From an uncultured Prevotella sp. (GTDB lineage: Bacteria > Bacteroidota > Bacteroidia > Bacteroidales > Bacteroidaceae), in the NCBI GenBank assembly GCA_900322175.1, contig ONYZ01000005.1, positions 1-64,000 on the forward strand: 64,000 nt of DNA. The letters are read 5' to 3'. This document shows, one piece after another, positions 7,334 to 14,751 of the stretch (its first letter is position 1; every line of letters starts with the position of its first letter). Both the position numbers and the translations under genes were made by a program. Below the pieces are notes generated by a model, which searched no databases, was not told the origin of the DNA, and saw nothing but the letters and a program-made list of their open reading frames with translations.

Positions 7334-10300
7334 CTATAGATTTACACTGATAGCCTTGCCATTATATTGAACCATCTTTCCCTCGGGGTTGTCGAGGTTG
7401 AGTGGTTTTGCATTGTCTTTGGTAACAAGAACAACATTGAAGCGGCGGTTCTTTAGCATGCCAGGGAACCGTCCCCTGGCAGCGCTGAAGGAGACTGTGC
7501 GGGTGGCATCATCGTAGGTGATATCGATAGTTGCATACTTGCCCTTCTCGTAATTGTAGTTGGTGCCTTCGTCCTCGTAGAGTTGGAAACTGCCATTCTG
7601 ACCAGCGTAGATATACAGGTTGATGAGTTCTGCTGGTTGCTCATCGCTCCACTCCATCTCAGGACCGAATGGGATAATAGCACCTGAGCGCACATATACC
7701 GGAATCCTTTCATAAGGTGCGTCAACGATTAAGCGTTGACCACCTTCGGTATATTCGCCGGTGTAGAGGTTGTACCAACCGGACTGGGCGGGGAAGTAGA
7801 CGCTGCGGTTGCGGGCTTTGTAGTAGCCTACGGGACAAGCCATGAGGGCTGGGCCGAACATCCACTGATTGCCGATATTCTCAACTTCCTTATCGCCGTT
7901 GAAGTCCATTACCAACGGACGCATCAGGGTGTAGTCCCTGAAATGTGCCCAACCTGCCAGTGAATAGAGGTAAGGCATGAGACGGTAGCGCAACTTGTCG
8001 TAATAAACGAATGACTTATAAGCAGGGTGATCATCGGGAGCGATGTTCCAGATCTCGCGCAAAGGCCACTGACCATGCGAACGGAACAGAGGAATAAAGG
8101 TGCCAAACTGGTTCCAACGAGTCTGCAACTCGCGCCATTCCTTCAGGTCTTCGTTTTCTACCTTGGTACGATCATACAACTGTTGGGCAGCTACATAACG
8201 GTTCTCTACACAGAATCCGCCCTGGTCCATACCCCAGAAAGGAATACCTGAGATAGAATAGTTGAGGCCGGCTGTCATCTGGGCACGCATATCCTCCCAA
8301 CGGGTACCGATATCACCACTCCAAGTGGCAGTAGAATAGCGCTGCTCGCCAGCGAAACCGCTACGTGTAAGTAGGAATACGCGTGGCTCGTTGAGTTTAC
8401 CCTTCCATACTGAGCGCTGACCGTTGTAGATAGCATCGGCATTGACAGTACTGTAAGCATTGAAATACTCAGTAGATGTGCCTAAAGCTGTAGGGCCAGA
8501 GAGGGCCTTGCGATACCACATTGGGGTACAATCGCGGACATTTGGCTCTGAAGCATCCATCCACCAAGCGTCAATCATAGATGTAAGATGTGAGATGTTA
8601 GATGTAAGAGGTGAGAGGCCGGTGTAGAGGGCTTTGTCCATCTGATTCCAGAACATTTTGCGGGCGGCGGGGTCGTAGGCGTCGTAGAAGCCATTGGTGT
8701 AGCCGGGGCCTACCCAGTCGTGGATATCGTCGGTGGGACTCTGGATGTACATCCATCCCTTAGCATCGAGTTCCTTGTAGTTATCGGTGTTGCAATAGAA
8801 CTTGGGCCATACGCTGATCATGAAACGACCATGCATCTTGTGAACATTATCCAGCATCTGCTGGGGATTGGGATAGCGCGAAGCCTCGAACTGATGCGAG
8901 CCCCACTGGTCCTCGGGCCAATAGTTCCAGTCCTGTACGATATTGTCGATTGGGATATGACGCTTGCGGAACTCATCGAGGGTGCCCTCGATTTCGTCCT
9001 GAGTCTTATAGCGCTCGCGACTCTGCCAGAAACCAAGTACCCACTTAGGATAGAGCGAAGCCTTACCAGTAAGGGTGCGATAACCCGAGATGACCTGGTC
9101 GAGGTTCTCGCCAGCGATGAAGTAATAGTCCATATCCTTAGCCATCTCGCTCCAAACACTGAGTTGTTCGCGCTCAGTCTTGTTGCGTGGTTCTGATACG
9201 CGCAGACCGCAATAAGCCTCACCACCATCGGGGCGCCACTCTATGCGCAACTGCACACGCTTGCCATTATGCAACTCGGTAGAGAACTTATAAGTATTAG
9301 GGTTCCATGCAGTACGCCAACGCTCTGGTACGACCTCCTTGCCATCGATGTATACCTTTACATAGCCGGAGTAGTAGAGGATGAACTGGTATAATTGAGA
9401 ATTTAGAATTGAGAATTGAGAGAGGGGGGCGATGAAGCCTTCGTAGGTGACGGTGGCGCCCATCAGGTTGATTTCCTTGGGGAAGTTTTTGATGCCGCCA
9501 TTATCGGTTTTGAGTGCGATGGCTGACTTCTCGGGGGTGCCATACTCATAATAGATTGAGTCCTCATCGCGTACCAGTTTTTTGCCGCGGGCATCAACGT
9601 ATGTACCTGTGAGATGACCCTCACGACCCTGTTTGTCGTATAGTTTGAAAGCACGATTCAACTGCAGATAGTCGTTGGGATTGCCAAAACGGCAATAGCT
9701 GTAGCTATCCCACAGCAGTCCGTAGTTCTTGTTGGACAGTACGAACGGGATAGACACCTTAGTATTATACTGGAACAAATCCTCGTTCTTACCTTTCATA
9801 TTAAACTCCTCGCTCTGGTGCTGACCTAAGCCGTAGAAAGCCTCATCATCAGGCGAGTCGAACTTCATCTGCCATGACAGACCATGTTTCTGTTCCTCGG
9901 GCACGGTATAGCCAGTCTTCATTCCCAGTTCACGCTCGGGAACTGTGAAGTCCCAAAACTTCTTACCATCCTTTGCCTCTTTTAGCAATTGCTTTCCTGC
10001 GGCATCATAGAATGTCACCTCGCCAGTGGCCTTTGACACCACAGCCTTGACATTCTTAGCCTTTACCACCACATTGTCTGCTTCCTCAGTGACACTATAG
10101 CTGCCCTTTACCGGAACACTCTGTGGCACAATCATCAGCGATGTAGGCTTGACAGGCAGTGCATCCTTCGAAGTAGCACGAACTCGGATGATGTTATCAT
10201 TCATCACCTCAAGACAGATAACCTTAGCCTGACCACCATCAGGACGGATAGTTACACTATTTCCACTAGTCTGCACCCCAGCAGCCATCGCCGTGGCCGC

Positions 10301-10339
10301 CATCATCAGCGCAAGCACCAAAATCTTAATTTGTTTCAT
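7334..10339 (-). CDS. Secreted GH31 alpha-xylosidase/alpha-glucosidase with PA14-like insert
   Basis: The start was moved to 10339 (MKQIKILVLALMMAATAMAA), which gives a clean signal peptide and 1001 residues; the frame opens further upstream at 10405. It has an N-terminal beta-sandwich (about 20-220) and a PA14-like insert (about 225-385, around GYVKVYIDGKEVVPERWRTA). The (beta/alpha)8 barrel carries nucleophile D595 in WWMDASEP and acid/base D676 in WSGDIGTRW, followed by C-terminal beta domains. A PA14 insert in GH31 is known from Bacteroides xyloglucan alpha-xylosidases. With the neighbouring beta-galactosidase this suggests xyloglucan side-chain trimming, but no SusC/SusD pair is present. 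Two 7-bp arrays lie inside the gene (8578-8618, 9391-9422), the second within the PA14 region. Confidence 0.9.
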   Translation of the reverse strand: MKQIKILVLALMMAATAMAAGVQTSGNSVTIRPDGGQAKVICLEVMNDNIIRVRATSKDALPVKPTSLMIVPQSVPVKGSYSVTEEADNVVVKAKNVKAVVSKATGEVTFYDAAGKQLLKEAKDGKKFWDFTVPERELGMKTGYTVPEEQKHGLSWQMKFDSPDDEAFYGLGQHQSEEFNMKGKNEDLFQYNTKVSIPFVLSNKNYGLLWDSYSYCRFGNPNDYLQLNRAFKLYDKQGREGHLTGTYVDARGKKLVRDEDSIYYEYGTPEKSAIALKTDNGGIKNFPKEINLMGATVTYEGFIAPLSQFSILNSQLYQFILYYSGYVKVYIDGKEVVPERWRTAWNPNTYKFSTELHNGKRVQLRIEWRPDGGEAYCGLRVSEPRNKTEREQLSVWSEMAKDMDYYFIAGENLDQVISGYRTLTGKASLYPKWVLGFWQSRERYKTQDEIEGTLDEFRKRHIPIDNIVQDWNYWPEDQWGSHQFEASRYPNPQQMLDNVHKMHGRFMISVWPKFYCNTDNYKELDAKGWMYIQSPTDDIHDWVGPGYTNGFYDAYDPAARKMFWNQMDKALYTGLSPLTSNISHLTSMIDAWWMDASEPNVRDCTPMWYRKALSGPTALGTSTEYFNAYSTVNADAIYNGQRSVWKGKLNEPRVFLLTRSGFAGEQRYSTATWSGDIGTRWEDMRAQMTAGLNYSISGIPFWGMDQGGFCVENRYVAAQQLYDRTKVENEDLKEWRELQTRWNQFGTFIPLFRSHGQWPLREIWNIAPDDHPAYKSFVYYDKLRYRLMPYLYSLAGWAHFRDYTLMRPLVMDFNGDKEVENIGNQWMFGPALMACPVGYYKARNRSVYFPAQSGWYNLYTGEYTEGGQRLIVDAPYERIPVYVRSGAIIPFGPEMEWSDEQPAELINLYIYAGQNGSFQLYEDEGTNYNYEKGKYATIDITYDDATRTVSFSAARGRFPGMLKNRRFNVVLVTKDNAKPLNLDNPEGKMVQYNGKAISVNL
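8578..8618. repeat. 7-bp period array (AGATGTA) inside the GH31 gene
   Basis: Repeated AGATGTA/AGATGTG units. In frame they encode SPLTSNISHLTSM, just after the nucleophile segment in reading order. Confidence 0.75.
9391..9422. repeat. 7-bp period array (AATTGAG) inside the GH31 gene
   Basis: AATTGAG/AATTTAG units, the same family as 6599-6649. They encode SQFSILNSQLYQ in the PA14-like region. Confidence 0.75.
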
Positions 10340-10391
10340 TACCTTAGTTATTGTTTGTTTAAACTTTAAATTCTTAATTCTAAAATCTAAA

Positions 10392-13300
10392 TTACTCATC
10401 CTCATCCATCATCACTGCCTCTTCGACTTTAGCCTCGTCGACAGGCAGAGTTATGGTGAATATCGATCCACCACTAGGATTATTCTCGGCAGTGATAGTA
10501 CCACCGTGCATCTCGACGATAGCCTTGACGAAGAACAGACTCAGACCAGAGTCATCGTCGCTAACCATCGGATCGAATATCTGATCCTCGCCACCCTCAG
10601 GCAGACCTACGCCATTATCTGAGATACGGATAGAACCAGATGTTGACGTCTTGTCGACAAACACCTTGATCTTACAATCTGTGGGTGAGAACAGAGCGCA
10701 ACTGTTGAGCAGCATCTGTACGGCCTGTGCCATCTGGTCGTGGTCGAACTCAACCACAAGATCGTTGGCCAACGGGAAGAACGAGAACTTGACATGTTTG
10801 CCAAGAGGCGCCTTGAACAGAGCACACTGTTCCTTCATGAAGTGCTGCAAGTCGATCGGTTTCTTCACTGTCTCCTCTATGCTCCAAGCATCATTATACA
10901 GTTCTTCGGCCTGAGCCTTCTGGTCGCTCTCCTGTTGCTGCTGCAACTCGGCACGCATCTCAGCCATCCACTGTTTTTTCATCACCTCCATACGCAGATA
11001 GTCGCGCTCGGTCTTCTCGGCCTGTCGTTTCAGGAACATTCTGCGCCACAGGAAGATGCCAATGGCAATAAGAGCAAGGAAGAGAATCATGATCCAACGG
11101 TTGCGGAGCAATGGCGGAGTGATGGTGATATAAAGCACAGCCTCGTTTTTACCGATGGTTCCGTCCTCGTTGAGCATACGTACATGGAGCACATAATCGC
11201 CATGATGCAGCGACATATAGGTGATGTTAGGATCGTTAGCCTCGGTGGTAATCCACCTGTCACTGAAACCTTCAAGTTGGTAAACGAAACGTGATGTATT
11301 ATGCATCTCGCCCTTGTCGGTTGCCAATTGGATAGTGAACTGACTCTCGTAGTATCGCAGTACCAGTTCGTGACTATAGTTCAGGTCTTCTTCGAGTATC
11401 ACACGACCATCGTATGTATCACCGATACCCATCTGCTGACCAAACAGTTTTAGTCCGCTGAAGAGTGGTGTCTCGTTGTTGTCAACACTGGTAACTAGTT
11501 GGGGATTGATGATATCCACGCCCCCTACTCCACCGATGAGAACCAGTCCATCGGGAGTAACAGATACTGAGCGCTGATTGTAAGGTCCCTGCTGCAGTCC
11601 ATCCTTGCTGCTGAAACTGCGCACGGTGAAGGTCCAGTTGCCCTGTTCGTCCTTCTTAGGAACCACATTAGACACACCATGCTCGGTGATAATCCACATA
11701 TTATGAAGCTTATCCTCAGCCAGACCAACCACGCTAGAGCCCAACAAACCAGAGTTCATATCGAGCATGGTCTGCTTGTTGGTCTTCCAGTCGACCACAC
11801 AACAGCCTGCCGTAGAACCATGCCAAACCAGTCCGCGACTATCCTCCAACACACAGGTGGTGCTAGCCATAGCAGCAGTCTGACCTTCGATGGTAGGTAT
11901 TACCATATTGGCAATCTTACCGTTTAGAGGATTTATCAGCGAGTAGTACTGCGAGTGACCTATCATCAGCCATCCCTTCTTAGTCCAACTGGCCTGAGTC
12001 ATGAAGTCCTCGGGCAGGGACGAATTGTGAGAATTGAACGTCTGGAACTTTCCTGTCTTGGGTGTTAGTTTCTGGATACCGCTACCCAGCGTACCAAGCC
12101 AGATATTACCCCATTTATCCTCGGTGACCGACCACACGTTATTATTAAGCAACTCGCCATCGGTATTGGCCATGGTGTAATTTTTCACCTGTCCGTTGGA
12201 TATGTGAATCAGTCCACCATTGTAAGTACCAAACCATACCGAGCCATCCTTGGCACCATAGCAAGACACCATGATATCAGATGCTATACCATTGCGCTCA
12301 TGATTGATGAGGGTAGTCTCACCTGTGTTGCGATCGTAACGGATGATACCACGGTTGTCGGTACCAAACCAGTAGTTGCCCGCTGCATCGACGGTGGTAG
12401 TGTTGACATCGCCAAGTTCCATTGTACTGAAACCCAAGAGTTTCTCGATATACTGGTTCAAGCCATTGCGATAGCAGGCTATCCACATGTTACCCATCTT
12501 GTCGAGCATCAGTCTCTTCTGTGTATCCTCGCTTAGAGATGTAGCATCAAACTTATTGTTTACAAAGTTCTTAACATTCTTATTCTTGATATCAATAACG
12601 TAGATACCCTGATGGTCGGTAGCGAGCCATATCCATCCGCGATGGTCCATACACACGTCCCATGCCTGCATACCGTCGGGCAGCGGAGCTATCTCAAGAC
12701 TTGCCAGATAAGCGTTGAGGCTCTTGTACCATACCTTTTCCTTCTGGTCGAACACGAAGATATTTCCAGTGGTGAGTACCCAGTAGTTGCTGTGCTTGTC
12801 GACATAGCAATAATATGACTGATTAAGTTGTCCACCATTGTTCTTCATGAAATCATCCTTCCACAGAACCTTGCCGTGCTCACCGTCGATAGCCATCAGG
12901 TCGCCATTGCTGGATGTCACCAGCAGTTTGTCGTTCCACTCAGCAAAGTTGGAGAAGTAGTATTCCTTAGAAATCAGGTTTTCCTCGTAGCCGTACTTAA
13001 TCAGTTTGTAAGTCTTCTTTCGCGGATTGTAGCAGTAAAGGCCCTCATCGTAGGTCTTAACCCAAAACCGTTTCTGCGAGTCAATATAGAATCGGTCGAT
13101 ACCACCCTTGATGCCCCACTTTGACAGGATGGTGGTAGGATTACGGTTCACCTTCTCGGTCACAGGGTCGAACACACTGTAGTTCATACCCTGTTTCAAC
13201 CAAAGTTTTCCTTCGTTATCCTCCCATATCTGGTCAACATAATTGTTGCGCAGGGTTGTCGTGTCACTAGGATTAGAGTAATACGTGCGGAAGCGGTAGC

Positions 13301-13502
13301 CATCGTAACGGTTGAGTCCGTAACTGGTTCCTATCCAGATAAATCCGCGCGAATCCTGGAACATATAGTTTATCTGCGAATTGGACAGTCCGTCGCGCGC
13401 GTCCAACCTACGGAATTTCATATCCGGAATCACCGCAGTAGCAGCACTGGCAGTGAGACATATAAAACAGATGACTGAGGTTATTAGATTTCTTATTTTC
13501 AT
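10392..13502 (-). CDS. HTCS-like periplasmic sensor with degenerate kinase region
   Basis: 1036 residues. Signal peptide (MKIRNLITSVICFICLTASA), then a two-bladed Reg_prop beta-propeller sensor (about 30-700, repeated units such as DSRGFIWIGTSYGLNRYDGY and DKWGNIWLGTLGSGI). A Y_Y_Y domain follows (about 710-790), then a membrane segment (about 800-822) and a C-terminal HATPase_c (about 890-1020, G1 box ISDNGVGLPEGG). The DHp helix pair with the usual SHEFRTPL H-box is missing. The roughly 64 residues between membrane and ATPase (MKKQWMAEMRAELQQQQ) hold no phospho-acceptor His, and the G2 box is reduced (SGLSLFFVK). No receiver or AraC domain follows. It probably senses an oligosaccharide for this operon, but standard autophosphorylation looks impossible. 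It lies 12 bp after the lacI-type gene. Confidence 0.85.
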   Translation of the reverse strand: MKIRNLITSVICFICLTASAATAVIPDMKFRRLDARDGLSNSQINYMFQDSRGFIWIGTSYGLNRYDGYRFRTYYSNPSDTTTLRNNYVDQIWEDNEGKLWLKQGMNYSVFDPVTEKVNRNPTTILSKWGIKGGIDRFYIDSQKRFWVKTYDEGLYCYNPRKKTYKLIKYGYEENLISKEYYFSNFAEWNDKLLVTSSNGDLMAIDGEHGKVLWKDDFMKNNGGQLNQSYYCYVDKHSNYWVLTTGNIFVFDQKEKVWYKSLNAYLASLEIAPLPDGMQAWDVCMDHRGWIWLATDHQGIYVIDIKNKNVKNFVNNKFDATSLSEDTQKRLMLDKMGNMWIACYRNGLNQYIEKLLGFSTMELGDVNTTTVDAAGNYWFGTDNRGIIRYDRNTGETTLINHERNGIASDIMVSCYGAKDGSVWFGTYNGGLIHISNGQVKNYTMANTDGELLNNNVWSVTEDKWGNIWLGTLGSGIQKLTPKTGKFQTFNSHNSSLPEDFMTQASWTKKGWLMIGHSQYYSLINPLNGKIANMVIPTIEGQTAAMASTTCVLEDSRGLVWHGSTAGCCVVDWKTNKQTMLDMNSGLLGSSVVGLAEDKLHNMWIITEHGVSNVVPKKDEQGNWTFTVRSFSSKDGLQQGPYNQRSVSVTPDGLVLIGGVGGVDIINPQLVTSVDNNETPLFSGLKLFGQQMGIGDTYDGRVILEEDLNYSHELVLRYYESQFTIQLATDKGEMHNTSRFVYQLEGFSDRWITTEANDPNITYMSLHHGDYVLHVRMLNEDGTIGKNEAVLYITITPPLLRNRWIMILFLALIAIGIFLWRRMFLKRQAEKTERDYLRMEVMKKQWMAEMRAELQQQQESDQKAQAEELYNDAWSIEETVKKPIDLQHFMKEQCALFKAPLGKHVKFSFFPLANDLVVEFDHDQMAQAVQMLLNSCALFSPTDCKIKVFVDKTSTSGSIRISDNGVGLPEGGEDQIFDPMVSDDDSGLSLFFVKAIVEMHGGTITAENNPSGGSIFTITLPVDEAKVEEAVMMDEDE

Positions 13503-13514
13503 ATTTTCAGGTCT

Positions 13515-14534
13515 TTATTTCTTGGCCGAAGTCTCGCGTATCACAAGTTTCTGCGGCACTATTTTCTTGTAAATCTTAGTATCTCCGTTTATCGTCTTGA
13601 GCAACAGGCGGCAGGCCTCCATACCCATCTCATTACTCTGGTCGACGATGGCCGAAAGTTGTGGGGTGACATATCCTGCATGTACATCATCAGTAAAACC
13701 TATCAGCGCCACATCCTCGGGTATGCGCAGTCCCTCCTGTTTGATAGCAGTGAACGCAGCAAAGGTGATGATATCGTTGAAAGCGAGGATGGCATCAGGA
13801 CGATTCTCCATCTGCAACAGACGTGTGGTGGCTTCGAGCGCCCACTCATAGTCAATCTTCTCGCACACCACCAGATCGCGGTCGATAGGGATACGGTTTT
13901 CGCGCAGAGCCTCAAGGTAGCCGTGCTTGCGACGTATCACCATATCCAAATGATTAGGACCGCCGATAAAGGCAATCCTACGACTACCAGTATCAATCAG
14001 ATGCTGGGTAGCCTCCTGAGCAGCCACATCACCATTGGCAGTAACGCATGAGAACCTGTCGGTCAGACAGGTACGACCGAAGAATACCAAAGGTATGGAC
14101 ATATCGGACAACTCGATAAAGTGACTATAATCCCGAGTGTTCTGGGCCAGACAGGCAATGATTCCCTCGACGTGGAGTGAGATAAAGTTATCGATGGCCT
14201 TCACCTCGATTTCACTATCTTCGTGAGTGTTGGTACTGATGACAGAGTAGCCTGCTTTGCGGGCCTCATCCTCAATACCATCAAGCACTGCAGCATAGTA
14301 GTGAGTGACAAGATTGGGCACAACCACACCGATAACCCTCGGAGCCTCTTTGCGGAGACTCTGTGCAAAGGGGTTCGGACGGTAATTCATCTTCTTGGCA
14401 AGTGCCTTTACTTTTTCCTGCATCTCACGACCAATCTCAGGAGAATTGCGCAAAGCCCTGCTCACAGTAGCTATGCTTACACCCAGTTCCTGTGCAAGGT
14501 CTTTCAACGATGTGCGACGTTTATTTGTAGCCAT
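13515..14534 (-). CDS. LacI-family transcriptional regulator
   Basis: Start set at 14534 (MATNKRRTSLKDLAQ). The upstream frame to 14591 would run through the promoter. 339 residues: an N-terminal LacI HTH (TSLKDLAQELGVSIATVSRA) with hinge helix (KKMNYRPNPFAQSLR), then a periplasmic-binding-like effector domain (PRVIGVVVPNLVTHYYAAVL to the end). It is first in the operon with the sensor (12 bp), GH31 and GH2 genes, so it probably controls them and itself. A LacI-type palindrome overlaps its -33 box. The effector is presumably a sugar released by the GH31/GH2 enzymes (inference). Confidence 0.93.
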   Translation of the reverse strand: MATNKRRTSLKDLAQELGVSIATVSRALRNSPEIGREMQEKVKALAKKMNYRPNPFAQSLRKEAPRVIGVVVPNLVTHYYAAVLDGIEDEARKAGYSVISTNTHEDSEIEVKAIDNFISLHVEGIIACLAQNTRDYSHFIELSDMSIPLVFFGRTCLTDRFSCVTANGDVAAQEATQHLIDTGSRRIAFIGGPNHLDMVIRRKHGYLEALRENRIPIDRDLVVCEKIDYEWALEATTRLLQMENRPDAILAFNDIITFAAFTAIKQEGLRIPEDVALIGFTDDVHAGYVTPQLSAIVDQSNEMGMEACRLLLKTINGDTKIYKKIVPQKLVIRETSAKK

Positions 14535-14561
14535 AATAATATTAGCAAAAATGCGACGTTG

Positions 14562-14592
14562 CAAAGTTACATCTTTTTTTGAAATTTGCAAA
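14562..14592 (-). promoter_or_regulatory. Promoter of the lacI-sensor-GH31-GH2 operon
   Basis: On the minus strand TTTG (14592-14589), 19 nt, TAACTTTG (14569-14562): ideal Bacteroides -33/-7 spacing, 28 nt before the ATG. Confidence 0.8.
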
Positions 14593-14600
14593 CGTTTACG
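14587..14600. promoter_or_regulatory. Putative LacI-family operator
   Basis: TGCAAACGTTTACG fits the LacI/CcpA-type half-site pattern TGNAANCGNTTNC, with a central AAACGTTT palindrome. It overlaps the -33 box of the lacI promoter and lies 22 bp from the -33 box of a divergent plus-strand promoter, so it could control both. Confidence 0.65.
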
Positions 14601-14622
14601 TGTATTTTTTCATTACAAGGTG

Positions 14623-14653
14623 TTGATTTCGAGCATTTTTCTTCGTATCTTTG
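14623..14653 (+). promoter_or_regulatory. Divergent orphan promoter
   Basis: TTG (14623-14625), 20 nt, TATCTTTG (14646-14653). Only about 90 nt and a hairpin follow before the convergent end of the DUF5686 gene. Confidence 0.55.
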
Positions 14654-14658
14654 CACCG

Positions 14659-14745
14659 TAAAAATCAGAAACGAGTAATGAATAGTTGATAATAAGTTAG
14701 TTAAAGTTGTGAAGTAAGGCTGTCGTGATGACAGCCTTACTTTAA
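14659..14745 (+). ncRNA. Candidate small RNA divergent from the lacI operon
   Basis: A promoter-like box at 14646-14653 and a 13-bp perfect hairpin with a T-rich tail (14712-14745) delimit a transcript of about 85 nt. The first ATG (14678) is followed by only two codons before TGA, so no protein is expected. Start and existence are inferred; only the promoter and hairpin are seen. Confidence 0.3.
14712..14742. terminator. Hairpin terminator between the orphan plus transcript and the DUF5686 gene end
   Basis: AAGTAAGGCTGTC (14712-14724), GTGAT loop, GACAGCCTTACTT (14730-14742): a 13-bp perfect stem. The plus side is followed by TAATTTATTT. It lies 9 nt after the minus-strand stop at 14752, so it may serve both strands. 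Confidence 0.75.
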
Positions 14746-14751
14746 TTTATT

